From Acidovorax sp. NCPPB 3576 (lineage in GTDB: Bacteria; Pseudomonadota; Gammaproteobacteria; Burkholderiales; Burkholderiaceae_C): DNA of 64,000 nt. Shown in pieces: positions 9,045 through 18,725 of this stretch. The stretch's first letter is position 1. Each line of letters starts with the position of its first letter. The notes beneath the pieces were generated by a model that saw only the letters and a list, made by a program, of their open reading frames with translations, was not told the origin of the DNA and searched no databases. Both the position numbers and the translations under genes were made by a program. The DNA is taken from contig NZ_CP097267.1 in the NCBI RefSeq assembly GCF_028473605.1, positions 1,058,501 to 1,122,500 on the forward strand, written 5' to 3'.

Positions 9045-12000
9045 TCAGAAGTGGAGACGGTAGGTGAACAGCAGGCTGCGCGTGAGGCCCTGCAGCTGCA
9101 GGCCCGATTTGCCCACGCCCCAGCTCAGGCCCAGGTGGTCCGCGCCGAGCACGCTGCCCGCCATGCCCAGGCGCAGTTCGTAGCCCGGGCCCAGCACGCT
9201 GTGCCAGGTGCGGCTGGCCGTGGCGAAAGGCAGCAGGGCGCGCGTGTATTCCTGCTCGTAGCGCATGTTGGTGGACACCTGCAGGCCGTAGAAGCTGAAG
9301 CTCTCGGGCAGGAAGAAGTCCTGCCCCAGCGGGCCGGCGTTCACCGGCACGTAGCGGCGCACTTCCAGGTCCCGCGGCGCGAGCGTGCTGAGGTCGCGCC
9401 GCGAAAAATCGTGGTGCGACCAGAACGCACCGAACTCCAGCAGCGGCGTTTCCTGCCGGTAGGTGTGCGTGTAGTTGATCGAGGTGTGCCGGCCATTGCC
9501 CAGCGAGGCACCGGTCTGCAGGGTGTAGCGCTCGTCGGCATAGCCCAGGGTGAACTGGTCCTGCCGCGTGGCCTGGTAGCGCAGGCTGGCGCCGGCGCGG
9601 TCCTTCCTTCCGGCGATGCGCAGCGCCAGGCTTTCCTGGCTGGGCAGCTGCATGCCGAGCTCCATCCGCAGGGTCAGCCGGTTGTCGATGCGCTGCTCGT
9701 GCTCGACCTGCAGCGGCGTGTAGGCCAGAAAGCTCTCGCGGCGGCCGGCGCGGAACATCGTCTCGCCGTCGGGGTGGCGCCAGCGCACCTGCACGTCCAG
9801 CGCGCGCTCGTCGGGCGGATTGCGCACCACGAGCGCGCTGGTGGCATGGCGGCGGATGCTGATGAAGTTCACGTCCATGGCGAGCCGCGGGCTGATGGCG
9901 ATGTGGAACACCGCGTCGGCCTCGCTCTCGTCCATGCCGCCCAGTTGCTGGTACTGCAGCTTGGTGCCCGCGTGGTCGCTGAAGGCCAGCAGGCTTTCGG
10001 TGAGCTGCAGGTGCAAGGGCTGGTCGTCGTGCTGGTCCTGCTGGGCGTCGAAGGCGGCGGTCTGCGCGAGGCGGATGTCGTCCACGGCGCGCGCTGCATT
10101 CACGCGGTCGTAGCGGGGCAGGCGTTCGTCGAACTCCTGCAGCAGCTGGCCGGTGGCGGCCTTGTCGTCTTCGGCCAGCGCCACCGTGATCTCGGCCCAC
10201 AGCGGGCGGTTGCTGCGCACGCCGCGGCTGCGGGCGTACTGGTGCCACAGGAAGCCGCGCTCGGCCGTGTATTCGCCGGCGTCCTGCAGCCAGCCGATGG
10301 CCGTCTCGGCCGCCGCGTTGGACATGCCGCCCTGGGCGTCGCGGTCCAGGCGCAGCAGTTCGCGCAGCACGTCGACCGAGGGGTCGCCGGGCCGCTGCGT
10401 GAGGAACAGCCGGGTGCGGGCGATGCGCCGCGTCTGGTCCAGGCCTTCTTCGGTGAGCCAGCGCTGGCGCGCCTGCGCCGGCGTGAGGCGCACGCCGCCG
10501 TCGCCCTTGCGCACCGACTTCCATTCGCGCGACAGCAGTTCGCGGCGCAGCCGCCACGAGCGGTCGGACTGCTGGTTCTGGTCCAGCGCGTCGGCGTAGT
10601 TCATGAGCCACAGGAAGTCTTCCTGGTGCTCCTTGAGGTGCGGCGTGAGGTAGCGGTCCAGCGCCACCTGCGGCAGCGACAGGGCCTGGTAGGCCGCCGC
10701 CAGCGCATCGTGCACATCGCTGTCGCGTGCCCAGCTGCGCTCCTGCGTGGCCAGCAGGGTGCGCAGCGAAACGGCATCGTTGCTGTCGATGAACAGCCAC
10801 ATCAGCGCCTGGCGCATCTCCGACGAATCGGGGCTCAGCCGCAGGCCGGCTTCGAAGTGCCGACGCGCCTCGGGCAGGTTGCCGGTGTTCTGGTAGTAGG
10901 TGCCGGCCAGCCGCAGGAACTCCGGAATCTGCCACAAGCGCGCCAGCGAGCGCCGGGTCGCCGTGGGGCTCGCGTCCAGCTGGGTGAGCAGGGGGCCGAA
11001 CGCCTCCCACCGGCTGCGGCCGGAATACAGCGCCAGGGCCTCGACCAGGTAGCGCGGCTCGTCGAACCGCTGCCAGGCCAGCACGGACACCCGCGCGGCT
11101 TCCAGCGGCTGGTCGGTGATGAGCAGGCGCACCAGGGCGTCGAAGTCCGACACATCCGTGCCCTTGGTTTCCACCAGGCGCCGGTAGGCCTGCACGGCCA
11201 GGTCGTTGCGCTCGCGGCTTTCGGCCAACTGGCCCGTGAGCCGCCAGAAGTCGGTTGCCATGTCCTGCGCGGGCAATTGCTGCTGCTGGGCCGTCTCCAG
11301 CCACTTCAGGCCTTCGTCGGGCCGGCCGTGGGTGAGGGCGAGAATGGCCGCGCGCATGGCGCGGGCGGGCGTCACCTGCGCCTTGTCGGCCAGCAGGCGG
11401 CGCCAGTTGTCGAGCGCGAGCGTGGGCTGGCCCGCGCGTTCGGCGAGGTTGGCCAGCAGTTCCACCGCCTGCGGGCTCTTGGCGTGGTCCTTCAGATAGT
11501 CGATGGCGGGCTGTGGCTCGCCGATGCGCTCGTAGGCATCCACCAGCGCGCGCACCAGGTTGAAATCGTCGGGCCGGCTGCGCAGCTGGTGGCGCAGGGC
11601 CTGCACCAGGGCGCTGTCGTCGAACTGGCCCGGCGCCAGGCGCAGCACGGCCTGCCATGCGGCTTCCTTCTGCGTCTGCCGGGCGATGAAGAGCCAGTTC
11701 TCCAGCGCCGGGGTGGGGCGCTGCGTCCATTCGGACACCTGGGCCAGCCGTTCGCGCCACGCCAGGTCCTGCGGCTGCTGCTGCACGGCGGCGTTGGCCA
11801 GCGCCCAGGCGTCGTCCAGCTTGCGGTTTTCGAGGAAGACCTCGTAGCCCAGCGTATAGATCTTGTCGTCGAAAGGCAGGCCGGGCGGTGGCACGTTGCG
11901 CGGCGCAGGCCGCGCGGCAGGGGTCGCCGGCGGGGTTTCGGCCGCCTGTGCCATGCGCTGCAGGCGCCACGGCCCGGCGGGCACGGTGTCGGGCGCCTGC

Positions 12001-13043
12001 AGGCGCAGCCACGGCGGCACCATGAGGTGAGCGCCGTCGTCGTATCGGTGCTGCGGCGCGGCAGCCGCAGGGGTCAGGGGGCGCAGCAGGGCGCCCACGG
12101 GCCGCATGGCTTCGGCATCGTCGCCCTGGGCCAGGGCGCTCGACGGTGCCGGCCAGGGCGGGCTGAGCGAAATGCGCAGCAGGCGCCGCACATAGTGGTC
12201 CGCCACCGCGGGCTTGCCGGCGGCGCGGGCCAGGTTGGTGATCATGAGCAGCGTCTGCGGGTCGTCGGCCAGGGGGCCGATCTCGCGCTCGGCCAGGGCC
12301 AGGGCGGCCACGGGCTGGTTGCCCGACTGCAGCGTGCGCACGGCGGCCAGGTAGTACGCCTTGGCCTGCTCCGCATCGGGCGTGACCTGGCGCGCCAGCA
12401 TGTACAGCTCGGCGCTGCCCGCATAGTCGCCCGTGCCCAGCGCTTCCTTGGCGGCCCGCTCGTACAGCCGCGCTGCCTCGCGCGGGTCCTTGGCCTCCTG
12501 CGCCAGCTGGCGGCTCATGGCGACGCCGGTGGCGCGGTCTTCCATTTCGCCCGCGCGGCGGGCCAGCAGCAACTGGCGGTCGGCGGGCCACTTTTCCCTG
12601 GCCAGGGCCTGGAGCTGGCGCTTGAGGCCCTCGCGCTGGGCTTTGCGGCGCTCGGTTTCCTTTTCGGGCGTGCGCTGGTATTCGGCGTACGAAAGGTCCC
12701 ACAGGCTCCACAGTGCATCACGGTGCAGTTCCGGGTCGCTGGAGTCCAGCGCGGGCTGCAGGGTGGCCCGCGCGTCCGCCATCTCGCCCACGGCGATCTG
12801 GCGCTGCGCCAGCAGCAGGCGCAGGCGGGGGTTGTCGGGATCGCTGCGCAGCAGGTTGGTCAGGTAGGCCACCGACAGCGCGATGTCAGTGGTTTCGGAG
12901 AGGCGCCGCTCCAGATCCTGGCGGGGATACAGCAGCCACAGCCCCCCGCCGACCATGCTGGCCAGCAGGGCGATCAGCCACGAAGGCGCCAGGACGGGGC
13001 GCTCAGCGGGCTGGGCACTGGAGCTGGATTTGCGCAGCAGCAT
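9045..13043 (-). CDS. pelB: PelB, TPR-barrel outer-membrane exporter
   Basis: 1332 residues. One N-terminal membrane anchor (about 21-40) is followed by a very long run of tetratricopeptide repeats to about residue 900, then a C-terminal outer-membrane beta-barrel ending in the aromatic residue F (RLHF). PelB exports Pel and its repeats bind and localise PelA. The start at 13043 overlaps the end of pelA by 41 bp. Length and layout match PelB. The C-terminal strands show the alternating polar/aromatic pattern of a porin-like barrel. Confidence 0.95.
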   Translation of the reverse strand: MLLRKSSSSAQPAERPVLAPSWLIALLASMVGGGLWLLYPRQDLERRLSETTDIALSVAYLTNLLRSDPDNPRLRLLLAQRQIAVGEMADARATLQPALDSSDPELHRDALWSLWDLSYAEYQRTPEKETERRKAQREGLKRQLQALAREKWPADRQLLLARRAGEMEDRATGVAMSRQLAQEAKDPREAARLYERAAKEALGTGDYAGSAELYMLARQVTPDAEQAKAYYLAAVRTLQSGNQPVAALALAEREIGPLADDPQTLLMITNLARAAGKPAVADHYVRRLLRISLSPPWPAPSSALAQGDDAEAMRPVGALLRPLTPAAAAPQHRYDDGAHLMVPPWLRLQAPDTVPAGPWRLQRMAQAAETPPATPAARPAPRNVPPPGLPFDDKIYTLGYEVFLENRKLDDAWALANAAVQQQPQDLAWRERLAQVSEWTQRPTPALENWLFIARQTQKEAAWQAVLRLAPGQFDDSALVQALRHQLRSRPDDFNLVRALVDAYERIGEPQPAIDYLKDHAKSPQAVELLANLAERAGQPTLALDNWRRLLADKAQVTPARAMRAAILALTHGRPDEGLKWLETAQQQQLPAQDMATDFWRLTGQLAESRERNDLAVQAYRRLVETKGTDVSDFDALVRLLITDQPLEAARVSVLAWQRFDEPRYLVEALALYSGRSRWEAFGPLLTQLDASPTATRRSLARLWQIPEFLRLAGTYYQNTGNLPEARRHFEAGLRLSPDSSEMRQALMWLFIDSNDAVSLRTLLATQERSWARDSDVHDALAAAYQALSLPQVALDRYLTPHLKEHQEDFLWLMNYADALDQNQQSDRSWRLRRELLSREWKSVRKGDGGVRLTPAQARQRWLTEEGLDQTRRIARTRLFLTQRPGDPSVDVLRELLRLDRDAQGGMSNAAAETAIGWLQDAGEYTAERGFLWHQYARSRGVRSNRPLWAEITVALAEDDKAATGQLLQEFDERLPRYDRVNAARAVDDIRLAQTAAFDAQQDQHDDQPLHLQLTESLLAFSDHAGTKLQYQQLGGMDESEADAVFHIAISPRLAMDVNFISIRRHATSALVVRNPPDERALDVQVRWRHPDGETMFRAGRRESFLAYTPLQVEHEQRIDNRLTLRMELGMQLPSQESLALRIAGRKDRAGASLRYQATRQDQFTLGYADERYTLQTGASLGNGRHTSINYTHTYRQETPLLEFGAFWSHHDFSRRDLSTLAPRDLEVRRYVPVNAGPLGQDFFLPESFSFYGLQVSTNMRYEQEYTRALLPFATASRTWHSVLGPGYELRLGMAGSVLGADHLGLSWGVGKSGLQLQGLTRSLLFTYRLHF

Positions 13044-15870
13044 CGGCGATCCGGAATTGTTGAACGTCCGGGCCGGCCTGGACGGCCGCCCGCGTGGGGG
13101 TGAGCAGTTTCTGGTTGGCGCGCACCTGGCAGTTGCCGGCCGCGGCCACGCTGAATGCGAGCGGGGCGTGGGCCTTCAGCGTGAACTCGGTGCGCTCGCC
13201 CTGGTCGCGCACGTTCCAGTCGCCGATGCGGCCATTGGCATCGAACAGGTAAGGGCCCTGCGCCACCACGGCGGGCGCGCTGGCCGTGGCCGCAGGCGCC
13301 GCGGCGCCGGCCTCGGCCGCCGCCCCGCGGGTCTGCACCCACGCCGCGCTGCCGGTCAGGTGCACGTAGGTGCCTTCGGCGCCGGCGCGGTAGCCCGCCA
13401 CGCCCTGGCTGGCCTGCACCAGCGGCGTGCCGAGGGACGGGGGCAGGCGCAGCGTGCGCAGTTCGCCGTCGCCGCGCACGCGCCAGCCTGCGCCGTCGCG
13501 CGCCAGCGCATAGGTGTGGAAGTCGCGCACCTTGCGGATGAACTCCGAGGCGAACACCGGGTGCAGCGGCTGGGCCACCGCCCAGTCGTACACCTTGCGC
13601 AGCACGTTCAGGCCGGCGCGCTTGGTGGTGGAATACACGTGGTAGTAGATGTCCACGGGCTTGATGCGGCGGGGCGTTTCCGTCATCTCGAAGCTCTGCA
13701 GCACCTGCTCGTAGCCGTAGTACGGGCCGCGCCACAGGTTGGTGTAGATGTTCTCGTTGGTGATGGGGGCGTACACCTGCAGGTAGCCGTTCTTCTGGAT
13801 GCCATGCGCCCCCACCGCCGTGAGCGAGGGGTTGGTGCGGGTGATGGACGTGTCGCCGCCGTTCATGTTGAGCAGGCCCGCGCGTTCGGTGATCTCCAGC
13901 GCCTCGGCGCCCGGTGCCGTGTCGCCGGACCACAGCAGGATCTTGACCTTCTTGTCCGGTGGCGCGAGGCGGCTGTTGATGTATTCGGTCGAGCCCACGA
14001 TCTCGCGCTTCAGGTCCATCGTGTAGCCCGGCACCTCCAGGCTCATGGCGGCTTCGGAGTTCTCGCTGAACAGCCCGTGGCGCACGCTTCGGTCCCACAG
14101 GAAGGGGTGCGAGTAGGTGTGGCTGGCGATCTCGACATGGGGCAGGCGGAACATGCGCCGCGCGATGTCCTCCAGCTCCTTGCTCATCTCCGGGTGCAGG
14201 CCGTGCGGCGCGATCTCGGCCTCGATCACGGACATGGTCTGCGGCACGGTGCGGTATTTCTCGAATACTTCCTTGAGCAGCACCAGCCCGGCGTTGGGGC
14301 TGCCCGGCAGTTCGGCCAGGGACGGGAAGCCGTCGCCGTCCACGTGCGAGAACATCAGGCGGCGGCCGTTCTCGGTGGTGACGTCCGGCACGGGAATGGG
14401 CGGCAGGCGCAGCGCCTGCGTGAGGAAGGCGAAGGGGTCCACCACCCAGCGCGCATAGTCGGTGCCCGGCACCTCCACCACCACGAAGGGGTCCACCACG
14501 AAGCCGCCCCAGGGCATGATCGCGCCGCCCACGAAGGACTGGCCGCGCTGGTCCTTGAACTCCACCAGGGAGCGGCCCGCCTGCACCGGCACGCCGTTGC
14601 GCATGACGGGCTCGAACTGCGCCCGGGCCGCCGGCTCCACCGCCATCTCGAAGCCCATCATCGGGTCCTGGACCACGGATTTCTGCGTGCCGCGCGGCGG
14701 CATGGCATTTCCCTGGATGCCCAGTTTTTCGTTGAGCTGGCGGTCCAGCGCGAAGCCGAAGTTGCCGAACACCGCCAGGGGCGTGCGCTCAGCGAGCCGG
14801 GCCTGCAGCCACTGGTTCATCGCCTTGGTGCGGGTCTCGGGCAGGAAGCCGGAAAACCAGGTCACGATGCCCGCGTAGCGGTCCTGGTACACGCCTGCGG
14901 GCAGTTCGTTGCGCACGTCGGCATAGTCCACCACGTAGCCCATGTGGTTGAGCGGCATCTGCAGGAAGCGATGGGCCGCGGCGTAGTTCAGCGCCGGGCT
15001 TTCGCCGCCGTAATAGACCACCAGCACCCGCCGCGGCACCACCTCGATGCTGCCGATGCCGACGGTGTGCACCTGGCTGTCCGTCACCCAAGGGATGAAG
15101 CCCAGGTCCTTGATCTTCTGCGCCGTGGCGCGCGTCAGCTCGCGGTCCGCGGGCGGCACGTAGTCGATGGCCAGCACCGGCAGGCCGTCGCGCTCGCGGA
15201 TCGTGCGCAACTGGCCCAGCAGCCATTCGCGGTCTTCCGCCTTGACGGGTTCGTAGCGCTGGGCCCCGGCGTTCCAGCCCTGGTATAGCGACTCGGCCGC
15301 CACCATCTGGATCTTGTCCTTGACCCGGGGAACGACCTCGAACCCGCGGTTCAGGATGAGCCGGATGCCGGGAAAGCGCTGGTGCAGCAACTCGATCACG
15401 CGCACGATGCCGGCCTGCTGCGCCGCCTCGTCGAACTGGTTGGCGAGCCGGTACGAGTCGAGCGTGTCGAGGAAAAAGCCGCGGTAGCCGCTTTGCCACA
15501 GCGGGCCCACCACGCGGGAGGCGAAGAACTCGGGCCAGTCGGCCGGCGTCTGGTCGATCACCTCGGAATTCCAGGCGCCGTTGCGGGCCAGCTTCCACGC
15601 CGCGGGGATGTCGCCGTAGTAGGGCCGTGACGACTGCACCTCCGCCACCGAGACGTAGGCATACAGCTCGCTGCCGCTTTGGCGGTAGGCCACCGGGTCC
15701 TGGCCATGGCCGGGTTCGACCACCACGATGTCGAACACTTTCAGTTCCGACAGCGGGGCCGCCGGGCCGTAGTGCAAGGCCACGGCTGGCGCAGCCGCCG
15801 ACACCCAGGCCGGTAGCGCCAGAAATAGGCTCAAAAACAACAGTCGTAACGTGAGTTGCACGGCAGTCAA
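13003..15870 (-). CDS. pelA: PelA, bifunctional Pel hydrolase/deacetylase
   Basis: About 955 residues with a signal peptide (cleavage near AWVSA-AAP). Residues about 30-270 form the GH166 endo-alpha-1,4-N-acetylgalactosaminidase domain. FFLDTLDSY carries Asp135, and VAAESLYQGW carries Glu193, which aligns with the catalytic Glu218 of P. aeruginosa PelA. A reductase-like middle domain follows. The deacetylase domain has the metal-site pieces FSHVDGDGF and SHTYSHPF (His-x3-His), and a C-terminal beta domain ends the protein. Deacetylation makes Pel cationic. The listed start codon is TTG; a GTG nine bases downstream (15861) gives an equally good signal peptide, and neither has a strong ribosome site. 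First gene of the operon. Confidence 0.95.
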   Translation of the reverse strand: MTAVQLTLRLLFLSLFLALPAWVSAAAPAVALHYGPAAPLSELKVFDIVVVEPGHGQDPVAYRQSGSELYAYVSVAEVQSSRPYYGDIPAAWKLARNGAWNSEVIDQTPADWPEFFASRVVGPLWQSGYRGFFLDTLDSYRLANQFDEAAQQAGIVRVIELLHQRFPGIRLILNRGFEVVPRVKDKIQMVAAESLYQGWNAGAQRYEPVKAEDREWLLGQLRTIRERDGLPVLAIDYVPPADRELTRATAQKIKDLGFIPWVTDSQVHTVGIGSIEVVPRRVLVVYYGGESPALNYAAAHRFLQMPLNHMGYVVDYADVRNELPAGVYQDRYAGIVTWFSGFLPETRTKAMNQWLQARLAERTPLAVFGNFGFALDRQLNEKLGIQGNAMPPRGTQKSVVQDPMMGFEMAVEPAARAQFEPVMRNGVPVQAGRSLVEFKDQRGQSFVGGAIMPWGGFVVDPFVVVEVPGTDYARWVVDPFAFLTQALRLPPIPVPDVTTENGRRLMFSHVDGDGFPSLAELPGSPNAGLVLLKEVFEKYRTVPQTMSVIEAEIAPHGLHPEMSKELEDIARRMFRLPHVEIASHTYSHPFLWDRSVRHGLFSENSEAAMSLEVPGYTMDLKREIVGSTEYINSRLAPPDKKVKILLWSGDTAPGAEALEITERAGLLNMNGGDTSITRTNPSLTAVGAHGIQKNGYLQVYAPITNENIYTNLWRGPYYGYEQVLQSFEMTETPRRIKPVDIYYHVYSTTKRAGLNVLRKVYDWAVAQPLHPVFASEFIRKVRDFHTYALARDGAGWRVRGDGELRTLRLPPSLGTPLVQASQGVAGYRAGAEGTYVHLTGSAAWVQTRGAAAEAGAAAPAATASAPAVVAQGPYLFDANGRIGDWNVRDQGERTEFTLKAHAPLAFSVAAAGNCQVRANQKLLTPTRAAVQAGPDVQQFRIADAAAQIQLQCPAR

Positions 15871-16224
15871 CGGTGGGATTGCAAAAGATGAAACGGTTCG
15901 GGAGCAGGAAATCTCTTTCGGATCACTGGGTCTGCAACCGTGGAAGCTGTGGTTCTTCCGTGGTGAATGCTGCTACTTATAGACACATTGGCGTGGAAAA
16001 GGGAGGTGGATACACCTCCGTATTAATAAAAACAATCGACACAATAGCTTTCATATGCCCTCATTCCACAACGAAGGCGGTCCCGGAGTTAAATATCAGG
16101 AAGGTTCGGCGTCCCAGGGTTGACGTGTCGCCGTGTTTATGTTGTCCGGAAATGGGCCGCTCCCGAGCGCGCACGGGACGTGTACGCAGGGCGGAGGCGT
16201 TCGGTTTCAAAAAGGAGAAATTTC
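15871..16224. promoter_or_regulatory. Divergent pelA/galE control region with palindrome
   Basis: 354 bp between divergent pelA and galE, clearly more AT-rich than the genes on either side (for example 16020-16065). It must hold promoters for both. A perfect 7-bp inverted repeat with a 4-nt loop, GGAGGTGGATACACCTCC, lies at 16002-16019 and is a candidate operator. I cannot assign a regulator; in Pseudomonas the pel promoter is controlled by FleQ, but I see no certain FleQ box here. No coding sequence in the gap is convincing. Confidence 0.55.
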
Positions 16225-17232
16225 GTGATCCTCGTCACAGGCGGGGCCGGTTTCATCGGCTCCCACACTTGCGTCGCGCTGGCAGCCGCCGGCATTCCCT
16301 ATCTCATCCTGGACAACTTCGGCAACAGCCGCCGCTCCGTGCTGGACCGCCTGGCCCGCATCACGGGCAAGGCGCCCGAATGCATCGAGGGCGACGTGCG
16401 CGACGAGGCCCTGCTGGCGCGCCTCTTTGCCGAGCACCCCATCGAGGCGGTGGTGCATTTCGCGGCGCTCAAGGCGGTGGGCGAGTCGGTGCGCCAGCCA
16501 CTCGCCTACTACGACAACAACGTGGCCGGCACCGTGGTGCTGCTGCGGGCCATGCAGAAGGCGGGGGTGCGGTCGCTGGTGTTCTCCTCGTCGGCCACGG
16601 TGTACGGCGAACCCGCCTCGGTGCCGATCCGCGAGGATTTCCCGCTGTCGGCCACCAACCCCTACGGCTGGACCAAGCTCATGATGGAGCAGGTCCTGGC
16701 CGACGTGGACACGGCCGAGCCCGGCCAGTGGCGCATCGCGCGGCTGCGCTACTTCAACCCCGTGGGCGCCCATGAAAGCGGCCTGATCGGCGAAGACCCG
16801 CAGGACGTGCCCAACAACCTGCTGCCCTACGTCGCCCAGGTCGCCGTCGGCCTGCGCGAGAGCCTGAGCGTCTATGGCGACGACTACCCCACCCCCGACG
16901 GCACGGGCGTGCGCGACTACATCCACGTGTGCGACCTGGCCGACGGCCACGTGGCGGCGCTGCGCTACCTGCGCGAGCACCCCGGCCTGCTCACCGTGAA
17001 CCTGGGGACGGGCCGGCCCGTGTCCGTGCTGGAGATGGTGCGCGGCTTCGAGCGCGCGAGCGGCCGCCCGGTGCCCTACCGCGTGGTGGCGCGCCGGCCG
17101 GGCGACGTGGCCCAGTGCTGGGCCGACCCGGCCCTGGCCGAGCGGCTGCTGGGCTGGAAGGCCCACCACGGCCTCGATCGCATGTGCGCCGACGCCTGGC
17201 GCTGGCAGGACGGGGCGGCGCGCACGCTCTGA
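16225..17232 (+). CDS. galE: UDP-hexose 4-epimerase, GalE family
   Basis: 335-residue extended SDR that interconverts UDP-glucose/galactose or UDP-GlcNAc/GalNAc. It shows the NAD site TGGAGFIGSH, the catalytic Ser region SSSATVYGE, and the Tyr-x3-Lys motif in NPYGWTK. The start is GTG at 16225 because AAGGAG sits seven bases upstream. The residue equivalent to the E. coli GalE gatekeeper Tyr299 is Cys298 (in AQCWAD against E. coli PAYWAD). A small residue here admits N-acetylated sugars, as in human GALE. With pelA divergent, a role in making UDP-GalNAc for Pel (like PelX) is likely. Confidence 0.92.
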   Translation: MILVTGGAGFIGSHTCVALAAAGIPYLILDNFGNSRRSVLDRLARITGKAPECIEGDVRDEALLARLFAEHPIEAVVHFAALKAVGESVRQPLAYYDNNVAGTVVLLRAMQKAGVRSLVFSSSATVYGEPASVPIREDFPLSATNPYGWTKLMMEQVLADVDTAEPGQWRIARLRYFNPVGAHESGLIGEDPQDVPNNLLPYVAQVAVGLRESLSVYGDDYPTPDGTGVRDYIHVCDLADGHVAALRYLREHPGLLTVNLGTGRPVSVLEMVRGFERASGRPVPYRVVARRPGDVAQCWADPALAERLLGWKAHHGLDRMCADAWRWQDGAARTL

Positions 17233-17244
17233 CGCGCCGCGGGC

Positions 17245-18573
17245 TCAGGCAGGCGCCTGCGCAGGGGCGCCGTCGCCGCGCGGCGCATCGGGCTCGGTGT
17301 CCAGCGTGGCGGCGTGCACGGCCGCTTCTTCCTCGGACAGCAGGGCGCCTTCCCACTTGGCCACCACCGCCGCGGCGATCGAGTTGCCCACCGCGTTGGT
17401 CGCCGAGCGGCCCATGTCGAGGAAGGTGTCCACCCCGAGGATCAGCAGCAGGCCGGCCTCGGGAATGTTGAAGTGGTTGAGCGTGGCGGCGATCACCACC
17501 AGCGAGGCGCGCGGCACGCCCGCCATGCCCTTGGAGGTCAGCATCAGGATCAGCAGCATGGTCACCTGCGTCTCCAGCGGCAGGTGGATGCCGTAGGCCT
17601 GCGCGATGAACAGCGTGGCGAACGTGCAATAGATCATCGAGCCGTCGAGGTTGAACGAGTAGCCCATCGGCATCACGAAGCTGGAGATGCGGCGCTTCAC
17701 GCCGAACCGGTCCAGCGCGTCCAGCAGCTTGGGGTAGGCCGCCTCGGAGCTGGCCGTGGCGAACGACAGCAGGAACGCCTCGCGGATGTTGCGCAGCAGC
17801 ACCACGATGCGCTTGCCCAGGGCCAGGTAGCCGGCCAGGATCAGCAAGGCCCACAGGACGAACAGCGCCAGGTAGAAGTCCACCATGAAGACCGCGAACT
17901 TCAGCAGGATGCCCAGGCCGTTCACCGCCACGGTGGCGGCCATGGCCGCCAGCACTGCCACGGGGGCGAACTTCATCACGTAGCCGGTGATCTTGAGCAT
18001 CACGTGCGACAGCTCCTCGATGCCGCGCACCAGCGTGCGGGCCTTTTCGCCCAGCGCCGCCAGGGCGATGCCGAAGAACATCGAGAACACCACGATCTGC
18101 AGGATCTCGTTGTTGGCCATGGCCTCCACGAACGAGCGCGGCACCAGGTGGTTCACGAAGTCCTTGAGCGTGAACTTGGACGTCGCCAGGTGCGCGGACT
18201 GCCCCGCATCCGGCAGCGCCAGCCCCATGCTGGCGCCCGGCTGCAGCACGTTCGCCAGCACCAGGCCCAGCAGCAGCGACACCAGCGACGCCGTGAGGAA
18301 CCACCCCATGGCCTTGGCGAACACCCGGCCCACCGACGACGCATCGCCCATGTGGGCGATGCCCACCACCAGCGTGGAGAACACCAGCGGCGCGATCAGC
18401 ATCTTGATGAGGCGCAGGAACACGTCCGAGGCGATGGAGATGTAGCCCGCGATGCGCGTGGCCTCCTCCGGCTGGAGCACGTTGGTGTGGATCAGGTGGC
18501 CGATCACGATGCCGAGCGCCATCGCGACGAGGATGCCGACCGCGGGCGGGAGCTTTCTTTTCTTGGGCTGCAT
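17245..18573 (-). CDS. Dicarboxylate/amino acid:cation symporter
   Basis: 442-residue member of the DAACS (glutamate/C4-dicarboxylate) family, inner-membrane carriers with eight helices and two re-entrant loops. Visible landmarks are the serine-rich re-entrant loop SFATASSEAAYPK, the GYSFNLDGSMIYCTFA helix and the RSATNAVGNS motif near the C-terminus, which binds substrate and sodium. It most resembles DctA/GltP-type proteins. Exact substrate (C4-dicarboxylate, glutamate) cannot be read from sequence. The start at 18573 (MQPKKRKLPP) is placed just before the first helix; an ATG 84 bp upstream is possible. It converges with galE and diverges from the mutarotase gene. Confidence 0.88.
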   Translation of the reverse strand: MQPKKRKLPPAVGILVAMALGIVIGHLIHTNVLQPEEATRIAGYISIASDVFLRLIKMLIAPLVFSTLVVGIAHMGDASSVGRVFAKAMGWFLTASLVSLLLGLVLANVLQPGASMGLALPDAGQSAHLATSKFTLKDFVNHLVPRSFVEAMANNEILQIVVFSMFFGIALAALGEKARTLVRGIEELSHVMLKITGYVMKFAPVAVLAAMAATVAVNGLGILLKFAVFMVDFYLALFVLWALLILAGYLALGKRIVVLLRNIREAFLLSFATASSEAAYPKLLDALDRFGVKRRISSFVMPMGYSFNLDGSMIYCTFATLFIAQAYGIHLPLETQVTMLLILMLTSKGMAGVPRASLVVIAATLNHFNIPEAGLLLILGVDTFLDMGRSATNAVGNSIAAAVVAKWEGALLSEEEAAVHAATLDTEPDAPRGDGAPAQAPA

Positions 18574-18713
18574 GGGTGACAGGGCGCGGCCGGTGTGCCC
18601 CGAAACGGGGACTCGGCGATGCACCGATTTGGGGAAAAACCCGCGATTGTGCTGCATGTGGGCCGGCGCCCTGCCACCTGCCCCGCGGCCCCGCCCAGCG
18701 CATGGCGGGCTCC

Positions 18714-18719
18714 TACAAT
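18714..18719 (+). promoter_or_regulatory. -10 box TACAAT, likely leaderless start
   Basis: TACAAT lies six bases before the ATG of the mutarotase gene, so transcription would begin at or next to the start codon. No Shine-Dalgarno sequence is present. A matching arrangement, CACAAT at 30431-30436, precedes the Nif3-family gene at 30443. Confidence 0.5.
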
Positions 18720-18725
18720 CGCCGG

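Noticed and set aside
8470..12711. Very long open frame (minus strand) across pelB and pelC
   Set aside because: Only its last 183 codons are real (PelC). The rest is a shadow of pelB, Arg/Pro/Ala-rich with no domain, as expected from high-GC DNA.
9033..13103. 1356-codon open frame antisense to pelB
   Set aside because: Composition is typical of antisense GC-rich frames and pelB on the other strand is well supported.
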